This document shows positions 1 through 6,280 of a stretch of DNA of 9,849 bases, in pieces (positions within the stretch are counted from its first letter, which is position 1; each line of letters starts with the position of its first letter). The stretch lies in the NCBI GenBank assembly GCA_031359995.1, contig JANMAT010000134.1, positions 1 to 9,849 on the forward strand, written 5' to 3'. The position numbers and the translations under genes are program-made. A model generated the notes under the pieces. The model did no database searches. It was not told the DNA's origin and worked only from the letters and a program-made list of their open reading frames with translations. The DNA comes from JANMAT01 sp031359995 (GTDB taxonomy: Bacteria > Actinomycetota > Acidimicrobiia > Acidimicrobiales > Ilumatobacteraceae).

Positions 1-1
1 G

Positions 2-43
2 CGCCGGCTCGGTCACGACGTCGCCATCACCCCCGCCGCCTGA
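2..43 (+). CDS. 3' end of an unidentified gene (partial)
   Basis: Frame 2 reads RRLGHDVAITPAA and stops at TGA 41-43. It uses GC-rich codons, and two hairpins follow 12 bases after the stop, as at the end of a transcribed gene. Only 13 codons are visible, so the product cannot be named. It points toward the integrase remnant, on the opposite strand. It could be a chance open frame. Confidence 0.35.
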   Translation, partial: RRLGHDVAITPAA

Positions 44-55
44 CCACCAACAACA

Positions 56-87
56 TCGGGCTCCGCCCGAACGGGGCTGCCGCCCCG
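56..87 (+). terminator. Tandem hairpins, probable terminator
   Basis: Two perfect stem-loops stand side by side: TCGGGC-TCC-GCCCGA (56-70) and CGGGGC-TGCC-GCCCCG (72-87), one base apart. They lie between the end of a + strand frame and the convergent integrase remnant, so they could stop transcription from both sides. There is no T tract, which is common in high-GC actinobacterial terminators. The span 88-133 holds nothing I recognise. Confidence 0.5.
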
Positions 88-133
88 CACCCCGCGCGCG
101 CCCGAGCACTCAGACCTAAAGGGGATTCTCGTG

Positions 134-917
134 TCAGAGGGGGTGCGCTTCGACCGGTGCTCGCGTCAGTCGCGTTCCATCCCGCGTTTTTCCCGCGCGT
201 CCAGCCGCACCGGTGCCGGTCTTCACCGGCACCAGGTCGAGGCGGCGTTCGGCGTTCATGCCGAGGGCTTCGGCGACGTGGATGGTGCGGTGGAGGAGGT
301 CGACGCGGTGGCGGCGCAGGCCGGCGAGCTCACCCAGCGCAGGCCGCAGTAGGCGCCGACGAGCACCAAGGCGCGGTAGCGCTCGTCGATGGTGTCGGCG
401 AGGGCGGTGACCTCGTCGGCGGTGAGGAAGCGCATCTCGCGCCGTTCGACCTTGGGTGGCTTGATGCCGGCGGGTTGCGCACGAGCACCTCGCCCCCGAC
501 GGCGGCACCGAGCACGCGACGCCGGCAGCGGTAGGCCTGGTGGACGCTGGCCGGCGCCAGGTCGCCGGCCGACAACTCGGCGAGCCAGCGCCAAAGGTCG
601 GTCTTGGTGAGCTTGCCGAGCGGCACCGCGCCAAGGCTCGGCAGGACGTGCAGCCTCAGGTTGTCCTCGTAGATGCGCCGGGTCGAGGGGCGCAGGTGGA
701 CGATCGTGCGCAGCCACTCGTGCGACCACGCGGCCAGCGTCAGGCGGGACGCACGCGGGTCGACCCAGCCGCCGTGCTCGCGCAGGTTCCGGTGGTCGCG
801 CTCGTACGCCTCGGCCGCCTTGCGCGTGCGGAAGGAGGGCTCACGCCCGTCCGGCCCCCGGTACCGCACCTTCTACCGTGGCTCCCCCTTGGCCGTCAGC
901 GTCCGTTCGATCGCCAT
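134..917 (-). pseudogene. int: Tyrosine recombinase (phage-type integrase), broken
   Basis: This would have been the site-specific recombinase that inserts and excises the element. The true start is ATG 917, giving MAIERTLTAKGEPR, then TAG (875-873) where a Trp is expected before KVRYRGPDGREPSFRTRKAA. The N-terminal SAM-like core-binding domain is clear (STRRIYEDNLRLHVLPSLG). Reading then slips at about 469-473 (VRNP to GIKPPKVERREMRF) and again in a G run at 333-335 (GAYCGLRW to GELAGLRR). The box I Arg is at 337-339, and the beta-strand Lys probably lies in PVKTGTG. The HxLRH box and catalytic Tyr are absent: after PVKTGTG the frame runs into unrelated sequence holding a 28-bp repeat and stops at 134. 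Typical relatives are about 370-400 aa; this retains about 230-250. A TAGCGT box six bases upstream suggests a leaderless promoter. The family is certain, and the gene is almost surely inactive. Confidence 0.88.
175..202 (+). repeat. Left copy of 28-bp direct repeat
   Basis: It begins TTCCATCCCGCGTTTTTC and ends CGCGCGTCC, and matches 9662-9689 at 27 of 28 positions in the same orientation; base 193 is C here and G there. It lies in the part of the integrase frame that no longer resembles an integrase. It could be a recombination scar, an element-end sequence, or a copy of a repeat dispersed in the genome. Confidence 0.75.
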
Positions 918-929
918 GCGAGCACGCTA
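918..929 (-). promoter_or_regulatory. Leaderless-type -10 box of the integrase gene
   Basis: The minus strand carries TAGCGT (929-924), a TANNNT -10 box, exactly six bases before ATG 917. No Shine-Dalgarno sequence precedes that ATG. This is the geometry of a leaderless actinobacterial transcript. No convincing -35 is visible. The rest of the gap up to 1107 holds no gene that I can see. Confidence 0.45.
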
Positions 930-1107
930 CGACGACGGTGTGACGCGGATGTCCGCGGCAGCGGTCGTGGAACGCCCGTTGCGATGCCTCAGCCTCGCCA
1001 GATCACCGGAATATCTACAGTCACGCGAGACCCGCCCGGGACATCGGGCCACGACTTCGGCGTTTACCTGTGGTCCGGCCGGCGGGATCGCGCCTGCACG
1101 ATGGCGA

Positions 1108-1440
1108 TCAGGCCGCAGTGTCCTTGCCGAGCGTGATCGGCACGCGGCGGTTCTCGTCGTCGAACACGGCCACGAGCTCGAGTCGGGCGCCGAGCGCTTC
1201 GAGGTACTCGCGCAGGGTCGACACGCGGACGTCGTCGGCGTGCTCGAACTTCGAGATGGCACCCTGCGTCACCTCGAGGCGGCCAGCGAGTTCTGCTTGG
1301 CTCACCGCTTCAGCATGGCGGAGCTCATAGAGACGGATCTCCTCCGCCAGTTCGGCGCGGGCGCGATCGAGCGCCTCGGCACCACCCGGCTTCGCGAGCA
1401 ACTCGTCACGGAGCTTCGAGAACTTGGTATGTCGGCTCAT
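1108..1440 (-). CDS. XRE-family HTH antitoxin (HigA-like)
   Basis: This 110-aa protein is read as the antitoxin and autorepressor of a type II toxin-antitoxin pair. Residues about 45-75 form an XRE helix-turn-helix (VSQAELAGRLEVTQGAISKF), followed by the usual tail RVSTLREYLEALGARLELVAVF. The N-terminal third is a charged helix rich in Ala, Glu and Arg. Its ATG (1440) overlaps the intended toxin stop as ATGA, so the two are translationally coupled, with the toxin first as in HigBA. The frame is intact. In this family the antitoxin neutralises the toxin and represses the shared promoter. Intactness next to a damaged toxin suggests a leftover antitoxin or one keeping a weak toxin in check. The family is secure; the partner specificity is inferred. 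Confidence 0.88.
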   Translation of the reverse strand: MSRHTKFSKLRDELLAKPGGAEALDRARAELAEEIRLYELRHAEAVSQAELAGRLEVTQGAISKFEHADDVRVSTLREYLEALGARLELVAVFDDENRRVPITLGKDTAA

Positions 1441-1815
1441 AGCAATCCTTCCCCGCGCAGCTCATCGAGGTACACGTCGTAGAGGTCGTCAGCCACGGGA
1501 ACGGCCCACTCGTACCATTCGTTCCATCGACTCGAGGGACTTGTCGCCACCCAGCAGCAGGATCGCCTGGCGACGAGGATCGAACATGAACAGGACACGC
1601 AACGCGCCCTCCTGAGCCGCTCGCAGTTCCTTCATGTTGTGACGGCGTGACGTGTGGATACGGTCGACGGTCGGTCGGCCCAACGCCGGCCCCCGCTCGG
1701 CCAGCAGCTCCACCGCTGCCGCCAACGCGGCTTGCTGCTCCACGCTGAGCGACGCCCACCACTCCTCGAACTCGCCGGTGAACTCCACCTCCCACACCCA
1801 ACCAGTATGAACCAT
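1437..1815 (-). pseudogene. HigB/RelE-type (Gp49-like) toxin, frameshifted near its C-terminus
   Basis: This is the toxin of the pair, in a family of ribosome-dependent mRNA interferases. The conserved core is present: FEEWWASLSVEQQAAL, GRPTVDRI, MKELR, RVLFMFDPRRQAILLLGGDKS. As written, the frame from ATG 1815 (or GTG 1818) ends at 1489 with LESMERMVRVGRSRG, unlike the family. Removing one base near 1527 restores the typical ending WNEWYEWAVPVADDLYDVYL, reaching TGA 1439-1437 and overlapping the antitoxin ATG. The repaired protein would be about 125 aa, a normal length. The slip removes the last helix, so the toxin is probably inactive, unless the base is a sequencing error. No Shine-Dalgarno or TANNNT box is evident before the start. 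A longer frame overlapping this stretch is a shadow. Confidence 0.8.
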
Positions 1816-1818
1816 CAC

Positions 1819-2050
1819 TCATCATGAAGCAACACTCATACCGCAACGAGAAGGCCACTTCGAACACAGATCCAGGTGCGGCGCCGGCCGCCACCGAGCA
1901 TCCAGGTCCACGAGGACGCGGACCAAGCCCAGTAGCGCCGATCGGCAGATGTGGCGCGGTCCGAATGCGGGAAGTCATACCGCAGACCGGCTGTCCTGTC
2001 GTGCGGTCCTTGGGGCAATCTCGCACGCGCCTCGCGGCGCTGAAAGGTCG
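1819..2050. other. Intergenic stretch without a recognised gene
   Basis: This 232-bp gap lies between the toxin start and the membrane-protein gene and should hold the toxin-antitoxin promoter. I see no RNA gene, insertion sequence or well-supported frame. Frames here lack family signatures. Confidence 0.4.
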
Positions 2051-2082
2051 CGCCGCTACCGGTACCAGACCTGGTAGCGGCG
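2051..2082 (-). terminator. 10-bp inverted repeat at the end of the membrane-protein gene
   Basis: CGCCGCTACC (2051-2060) is perfectly complementary to GGTAGCGGCG (2073-2082), with a 12-base loop. It overlaps the TAG stop (2058-2056) of the leftward membrane-protein gene, where a terminator would lie. There is no T tract, and it is partly inside the coding region, so the role is tentative. Confidence 0.45.
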
Positions 2083-2598
2083 GAGCACGATCGGGCGATC
2101 TGCTCCGACGACGACAAGTGCGCCTGCAATGTCCTGGCTCTCCTCGAGCGCGACGACGTCGATTGGCCCGCGAATCCACCGGCTGCCTGGCACGATGCCC
2201 GGAAAGGACACCCCACGCGCATCGACGAGCACGACCGGTTCTCGAATCACGACTCCCATGAGCACTCTGGCGATGGGCAGGAAGCACAGAAGGAAGAAGA
2301 CCTGAACCGCCTGCTTGCTCCCCTGCTTGCCGACTGCAGCTTCGAAAGGAAACTGCGACGCGCGTGCATTCAGTACAAGGCCGTACACCACCCCACCACC
2401 AGCGATCAGAGCCGCAGCGACGCGCACGCCATCGAACATGCCCCGCACCTCGGCGCGACCATCCACGACGTCCGCCTTCAGCTCGGCCCATCGTGCCTCT
2501 CCACGCAGCTTCTTCCACCCTCGCGCCAACGCCTCGCCTTTCAGACCTACGAACGGTGCTGACGTCACCCGAGCCTGGGTTCTCGTCGGTGAGCGCAC
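2056..2598 (-). CDS. Two-helix membrane protein of unknown function
   Basis: This is a 180-aa integral membrane protein. GTG 2598 is favoured as the start because GGAGG (2608-2604) lies five bases upstream. The first 55 residues are charged and likely cytoplasmic (LARGWKKLRGEARWAEL). Two hydrophobic segments follow: VAAALIAGGGVVYGLVLNA, then VQVFFLLCFLPIARVLMGVV. The last 60 residues are a beta-rich soluble domain (PVVLVDARGVSFPGIVPGS, IDVVALEE) that loosely recalls small bacterial PH-like domains behind transmembrane hairpins; that resemblance is weak. It lies 93 bp downstream of the lipoprotein gene on the same strand, so the two are probably co-transcribed and may form an envelope complex. 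The frame is intact although the genes around it are broken. No enzyme motif is seen. Confidence 0.7.
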   Translation of the reverse strand: MRSPTRTQARVTSAPFVGLKGEALARGWKKLRGEARWAELKADVVDGRAEVRGMFDGVRVAAALIAGGGVVYGLVLNARASQFPFEAAVGKQGSKQAVQVFFLLCFLPIARVLMGVVIREPVVLVDARGVSFPGIVPGSRWIRGPIDVVALEESQDIAGALVVVGADRPIVLRRYQVWYR

Positions 2599-2691
2599 CG
2601 GGTCCTCCGGTTGACCGCTGCCGCCCAGAATGCCTGATGCCAGCGCCCCGGTCGAGCGAATCCGATCGGCCGATCGGAGCGGCGGCGCCGG

Positions 2692-3270
2692 CTACGTGTC
2701 TGAGGGCTGGCTCGGCGCGGCCTGACCGCTGCACGGCGTCCCAACACCAACTTGCACGACGGTCGAGCTTGATCCTCGTGCGACCTTCAATGACAGACAT
2801 GCCGGGCGGCTGACGATGAAGCCACCAACGATGTGACTCCACTCGCGGTCACCGGAGTCACAGCCCTTGGGGGTTACGACCCGACCGGCACGAGCCTCCC
2901 AGTTGAGGAGCGACGAAGCGGAGTTGACCACCTCGACGGAGACCGCCTTTGTGCCTCGGAAGAAGATCGGTGCCTTGCTGAAGTACTCGACCGACCCGTC
3001 CTCGCTGTCCCGCCTGTTTGTCTGCAGCGCCTGCTTTCGGCCGGGTGCCGTGGGAAGCGCTACCGAGTCGAAGTACGCCGTGTAGCCATCCGGCAGCTGC
3101 TGGCCTTGGATCGGGTTGCAGGCGAACGTGGCCGCCTCCGGACGAGGGCTCGACCCGCAGCCGCCAAGCACGAGAAGGAGGACCGCAGCACCGAACCCGG
3201 TGCGGATGGAGGGCGACCTGCGAGCGGCGTAGGCACGCCCCTTCTTCGATAGCCGAGGGCCGACTGGCAC
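2692..3270 (-). CDS. Putative secreted lipoprotein
   Basis: This 192-aa protein has a lipoprotein signal: a basic N-region (SKKGRAYAARRSPSIR), a hydrophobic core (GAAVLLLV) and the lipobox LGGC with Cys at about residue 38. The cysteine would be lipidated and anchor the protein outside the membrane. The mature part (about 155 aa) contains four further Cys residues (FACNP, KGCDS, PACLS, TPCSG), consistent with two disulfides in an exported protein. The family is not recognised. GTG 3270 is preceded by TACACT six bases upstream, suggesting a leaderless start; the N-region is long, so an internal start cannot be excluded. It forms a likely operon with the membrane protein at 2598-2056. It is in the same orientation as the relaxase but separated by about 95 bp, so it looks like cargo. 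Confidence 0.75.
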   Translation of the reverse strand: MPVGPRLSKKGRAYAARRSPSIRTGFGAAVLLLVLGGCGSSPRPEAATFACNPIQGQQLPDGYTAYFDSVALPTAPGRKQALQTNRRDSEDGSVEYFSKAPIFFRGTKAVSVEVVNSASSLLNWEARAGRVVTPKGCDSGDREWSHIVGGFIVSRPACLSLKVARGSSSTVVQVGVGTPCSGQAAPSQPSDT

Positions 3271-3282
3271 AGCACAAGTGTA
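3271..3282 (-). promoter_or_regulatory. Leaderless-type -10 box of the lipoprotein gene
   Basis: On the minus strand TACACT (3282-3277) is followed by exactly six bases and then GTG 3270. It fits the TANNNT -10 consensus and the spacing expected of a leaderless mRNA. No Shine-Dalgarno sequence is visible. Confidence 0.5.
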
Positions 3283-3365
3283 CGTAGCCTCACGAGGCCC
3301 TGGGAGCGACGACAGGTAGCGCCGAATGCCCGCTCGGGGAGCGTTATGCCAGGGCGTTCACAGGC

Positions 3366-5190
3366 TCAGAGGTCGAGCTCGACTCCGTCGGCGGAGCCCC
3401 GGCCAGGACGCATGTTCCGCAGCTCCTTGTCGAGCACTTGATCGATCGCTGAGACCTTCGCCTCGCTGCGGGCGATGCGGTGAAGGCGGTGATGAGGTCG
3501 GCGACCACGCGGTGGCCGTGGCGGTCGACGTCGGGCTCGGGCTGGGAGAGGTAGGGCTGGTTGCGGCTGCGGCCCCGGGTGAGGCTCGTGTAGGCCGTCT
3601 CGATGCTGAACCTGTCGTCGCCGAGCACGAGCAGGCGGTCACACGTCGTCCCCTGGGCCTCGTGCACCGTGGTGACGTAGCCGTGCGTCAGGTGGCCGGC
3701 CTCGGTGTAGGTGTGCGGGATGCGGCGGCGCACGCCGTTGGCCCATCTCGACGGCAAGGCCGTGCGCGCTGGCGCCGAGCACCACGGCCCGGTCGCCGTT
3801 GCAGACGCCGAGGCGGTAGTCGTTGTGATGGGCGAGCACCCGGTCACCGCGCGCGGAGCCCAGCCCGCCGACCTCAGCGATGTCGTCGCCGAGCGCGCCC
3901 GCATCGCGGAGCGCTCGGCGGGCCCGGAGGTTCAGGTCATCGACCGTGGCCCAACGAGCCGCGATCATCAGTGTGTCGTCGCCGGCCCGGCGGTGGCGGA
4001 GCCAGTCCCCCACCATCACCGTGCGGACCTTGTCGGCGGTCGGCGCCGTGGTGATGCGACCGTGGCGTTGCATGGCGCCGACGGCCTCGTGGTTCGCCCG
4101 CTCGCGCAGCATCAGCGCGATGCGCCGCTCCTCGGGGTCGTGCTGGCGACGGTTCTCGGTCAGTTCGATCGGGCGGAGGCGGCTGGCCAGGCACTCGCCG
4201 CAAGTTCACGCACGACGTCACGCCGCTCGAACGTGGCCGTCGTGTCGGTGACGCGTCGGGCGAGCACCTCGTCGGTCAGCGGCACCGCGGCGGGCGGTTC
4301 CGTCCTCGGCACGTTGGCCAGCGTGAAGGCGTGGCCGGCGGCCTGCTGGGTCCAGCGCGTGCGGAGCTCGTCCTCGGTGAGGTGGCCGCTCTTCGCCGTA
4401 CGGGTGTCGAGCGCGGCGGCCTGGGTGCCGCGGGCGCTGTGGGCCTCGCGTTCGGCCATGGCGGCCACGATCTGGCGTCGGCGGGTCGACATGGCGATGC
4501 GGAGCGCGACGGGCACACCGAGCACGTCGGCGTAGCCCTTGGTCACCTCGCCGAACACGAGACCGAGCCCGGTGGACAGCTCGTGGCGCAGGCGGGTCTG
4601 ATAGACGAACCCGGCGGTGCGGGCGTGCTGGTAGATGATGCGCCCGTCGAGCGCTGTCCAGCGGCCGTCGGGACCATCGGTCTTGTTGGCCACGAGCACG
4701 TGGGTGTGGAGGTCGGGATCGCCGGCCCGGCTCGTGCGGTGCCGGAAGGCGGCGGCCAGGAGCCCGTTGCCGTCGGCCCGGTCGACGCCGCCGTGGCCGC
4801 GCCGCACGTGGCAGGCGGCGGCCTCGAGGTAGGCGAGGGCGTCGTCGACGGCCCGCTCGTGAGCGGCGACCACGGCTCGGGCCGTGTCGGCGTCACCGAG
4901 TCCCCAGATGAGCGACACGCACTTCGGCGCCGACAGCGTGAGGTCGTAGCCGGGGAGCGACGCCGCGGTCGCTCGCAGCTTGTAGGTGCCGGTCGGGTCG
5001 TGGCCGGCGAGCACAGCCCGCAGCGGGGGTCGGGCTCCACGGCGCCGATGAGGCCGAGCCGGTCGGCCAGACGGCCGGCCCAGCGGCCCGGTGCCTCGCC
5101 GGCGGACAGGTAGTAGTCCTCGCGGCCGTCGAGGACCCCGTCGAGGTAGTACGCCTCCTGGCCGATGCTGAGCTTGCCGGTGCTCATCAT
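3366..5190 (-). pseudogene. MobF (TrwC/TraI-type) relaxase-helicase, frameshifted and internally deleted
   Basis: The intact protein would nick DNA at oriT, stay covalently bound and unwind the strand for conjugative transfer. The start is ATG 5190 or 5187 (STGKLSIGQEAYYLDGV). The catalytic Tyr is likely in AYYLDGV or DYYLSAGEAPGRW. The HUH histidines are in DPDLHTHVLVANK (HTH codons 4708-4700), so the relaxase domain (about 330 aa) is recognisable. Reading slips in a G/C run at 5025-5029. Near 4180-4200 the sequence jumps from VVRELAASA to LASRLRPIELTENRRQHD, which is the superfamily I helicase from motif IV on; Walker A, Walker B and motif III are missing. Later parts remain: DLNLRARRAL, YVTTVHEAQGTTCDRLLVLGDD and AYTSLTRGRSRN (motifs V-VI). 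Further slips are near 3742 and 3470, and the end is VELDL plus TGA 3368-3366. About 608 codons remain, whereas full relatives are usually over 900 aa. It lies downstream of xis and is not functional as written. Confidence 0.88.
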
Positions 5191-5227
5191 CGGCGGGGAC
5201 ACCTGGCACTCGGCCGGGACCACACCC

Positions 5228-5312
5228 TGCACCGTGGTGCAAGTGATGTGGACCTGTTCCCGGGGTGCTCGCGGGGCGAGCGCGCGCGGTGTCCCGAGTG
5301 GTGTCGGGACAC
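5228..5312. promoter_or_regulatory. Inverted repeats upstream of the relaxase: candidate oriT or operator
   Basis: Between xis and the relaxase start lie two perfect inverted repeats. TGCACC-GT-GGTGCA is at 5228-5241. GTGTCCCGA (5289-5297), a six-base loop GTGGTG, then TCGGGACAC (5304-5312) forms the second. MobF relaxases commonly bind hairpins in an oriT close to their own gene, so this is the best oriT candidate here. An operator or attenuator for the relaxase gene would look the same. No nic site can be named. Confidence 0.4.
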
Positions 5313-5325
5313 GATGAGTGTGTGG

Positions 5326-5550
5326 TCAGTCGGTCGTCGGGACCGGCTCGGGATCGGGGTGGTCGGCGCGCATCCAGGCGTCGAGCTCGGTCTGGCGCAC
5401 GCGCTAGCTGGCGCCGACCTTGCGAGCCGGGAAGCCGTTGTCGGCGCGCTGGCTGATGAGCGTGTAGACGGTGGTGCGGCAGACGCGCAGCTGCTCCGCG
5501 ACCTCCTCGACGGTCAGGTAGACCGGCGCTGCTTCGGACAGGTTGGGCAC
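5326..5550 (-). pseudogene. xis: Excisionase-like HTH protein with an internal amber codon
   Basis: This is a 74-codon gene for a small winged-helix DNA-binding protein of the MerR/excisionase type. GTG 5550 has an excellent Shine-Dalgarno AAGGAGG (5562-5556) five bases upstream. The protein reads YLTVEEVAEQLRVCRTTVYT (recognition helix), then LISQRADNGFPARKVGAS, then TAG (5406-5404), then RVRQTELDAWM. The family normally has Trp at that position (G-x-S/x-W-R-V/I), so TGG has become TAG. Translation should stop after 48 residues, keeping the helix-turn-helix but losing the wing and last helix. In actinobacterial integrative elements such genes sit by rep or relaxase genes and direct excision or control neighbours. 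The order xis then relaxase on the same strand matches that. Function is inferred from family and context. Confidence 0.75.
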
Positions 5551-5583
5551 GAGTTCCTCCTTGGTCAGTTGCGTTCGGATCCC

Positions 5584-5727
5584 TTAGGACGCGCTCACGG
5601 CCACTTCGCGACGCGTTTCCTCGGTTTCCTTGCGACGGAGGCATTCGCGGGCGGCCGTGAACCGGTGTCCTCTCTTCCAACTGGAGTGGCACAGGCGCGA
5701 AAGGATGAATCTCGGTGGAGATTCATC
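5584..5727 (-). pseudogene. Possible 3' remnant of a gene upstream of xis
   Basis: One minus-strand frame is open from about 5727 to TAA 5586-5584. It ends with RFTAARECLRRKETEETRRE then VAVSAS, a charged helix with mostly G or C at third codon positions, so it looks like real coding sequence. It has no convincing start or family match. Its stop is 33 bases upstream of the xis start, where replication genes sit in related elements, so it may be the tail of a lost gene. A chance frame remains possible. Confidence 0.25.
5704..5727. promoter_or_regulatory. 10-bp inverted repeat, probable operator
   Basis: GATGAATCTC (5704-5713), loop GGTG, GAGATTCATC (5718-5727) is a perfect palindromic hairpin with AT-rich arms in GC-rich surroundings. 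It lies between the divergent xis and DUF1330 genes, 100 bp before the latter. No T tract follows, so a protein-binding operator is more likely than a terminator. The rest of 5563-5815 shows only a distant inverted pair, TCACGGCC (5595-5602) and GGCCGTGA (5653-5660). Confidence 0.5.
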
Positions 5728-5815
5728 GCTCGCTCGACCGCGGCCGGCGCCCAGCGACGCGTGGCCAGTGCGGCCGCGATGGACTGGCCCGGCACGAGAG
5801 CCGTGCGGACCGGGC

Positions 5816-5827
5816 TACGTTTCGCCG
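5816..5827 (+). promoter_or_regulatory. Leaderless-type -10 box of the DUF1330 gene
   Basis: TACGTT (5816-5821) is followed by six bases and ATG 5828. The same hexamer precedes the HIRAN gene at 7591. No Shine-Dalgarno sequence is present, so transcription probably begins at or next to the ATG. Confidence 0.5.
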
Positions 5828-6124
5828 ATGGCCGCCTACCTCGTTGCCCATCTCAGGATGATCGACCCGGCATGGACCGAGTCGGAGTACACGGCGCTGC
5901 TGCCGTCGCTCATGGAGAAGCACGACGGGGTGTACATTGCCGGCGGCGCCCACGAGCAGGTCGAAGGCGAGCCGCTCGGCGAGTGGACGTCGCTCGTTCG
6001 CTTCCCGAGCTTGGAAGCCGCCCAGGCGTTCTGGAACGACCCCGAGTACCAGCGTGTCGCTCCGCTCCGTCGCAGCGGCTCGGAGTCGCAGGTCGTCCTG
6101 ATCGACGGCGTGCCCGCCGAGTAG
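5828..6124 (+). CDS. DUF1330 family protein
   Basis: This is a 98-aa protein of the dimeric alpha-beta barrel (ferredoxin-like) superfamily, DUF1330. It starts MAAYLVAHLRMIDPAWTESE and includes HDGVYIAGGAHEQVEGEPLG, then SLVRFPSLEAAQAFWNDPEY, which is the family's most conserved stretch (FPS-x-EAA-x-x-x-x-x-x-x-EY). Length and fold pattern match the family, whose biochemical role is largely unknown. ATG 5828 is chosen because the family begins MxAY and a TACGTT box lies six bases upstream. Open sequence upstream in the same frame is not conserved and is non-coding in style. It stands alone, divergent from xis, and is probably cargo or ordinary chromosomal DNA captured by the element. The frame is intact. 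Confidence 0.85.
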   Translation: MAAYLVAHLRMIDPAWTESEYTALLPSLMEKHDGVYIAGGAHEQVEGEPLGEWTSLVRFPSLEAAQAFWNDPEYQRVAPLRRSGSESQVVLIDGVPAE

Positions 6125-6200
6125 CGACAGCGGTACGCGCGACGCGTAACGACGCGGTGAGAGTCTCCTCTTCGCGTTGGCTCGCGGACCGCCAGTGTCC

Positions 6201-6269
6201 CCTCAAATTCCGGAAGAAACCTGCCTCAAATTCCGGAACAAACTGGCCTCAGATTCCGGAACTTCTGGC
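6201..6269 (+). repeat. Three tandem 23-bp repeats with a TTCCGGAA palindrome: operator array
   Basis: Three head-to-tail units, 6201-6223, 6224-6246 and 6247-6269, each begin CCTCARATTCCGGAA. Each contains the perfect 8-bp palindrome TTCCGGAA at 6208, 6231 and 6254, spaced 23 bp. The third unit is less conserved after the palindrome. The array ends 11 bases before the GTG start of the ATPase gene, overlapping where its promoter must be. Regular palindromes at about two helical turns suggest cooperative repressor binding, possibly autoregulation. Confidence 0.8.
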
Positions 6270-6280
6270 ATGCTGGGACC

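Noticed and set aside
1406..2842. 478-aa minus-strand open frame
   Set aside because: It runs across the toxin, the membrane protein and two intergenic regions in a different frame and is full of Arg, Gly and Ser with no family motif. It is a GC-rich shadow.
873..5406. TAG read as Trp or another amino acid (stop-codon recoding)
   Set aside because: The membrane-protein, DUF1330, ATPase and HIRAN genes here all end with TAG in sensible places, so TAG works as a normal stop. The two in-frame TAGs are in genes with other damage or possible damage.
5191..5692. Relaxase starting far upstream at 5692
   Set aside because: That frame carries relaxase sequence only downstream of the slip at 5025-5029. 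Upstream of it, it is the shadow of the true N-terminus and of xis.
6201..6269. CRISPR array
   Set aside because: The three 23-bp units are directly abutting with no unique spacers, lie at a promoter and have no cas genes nearby.
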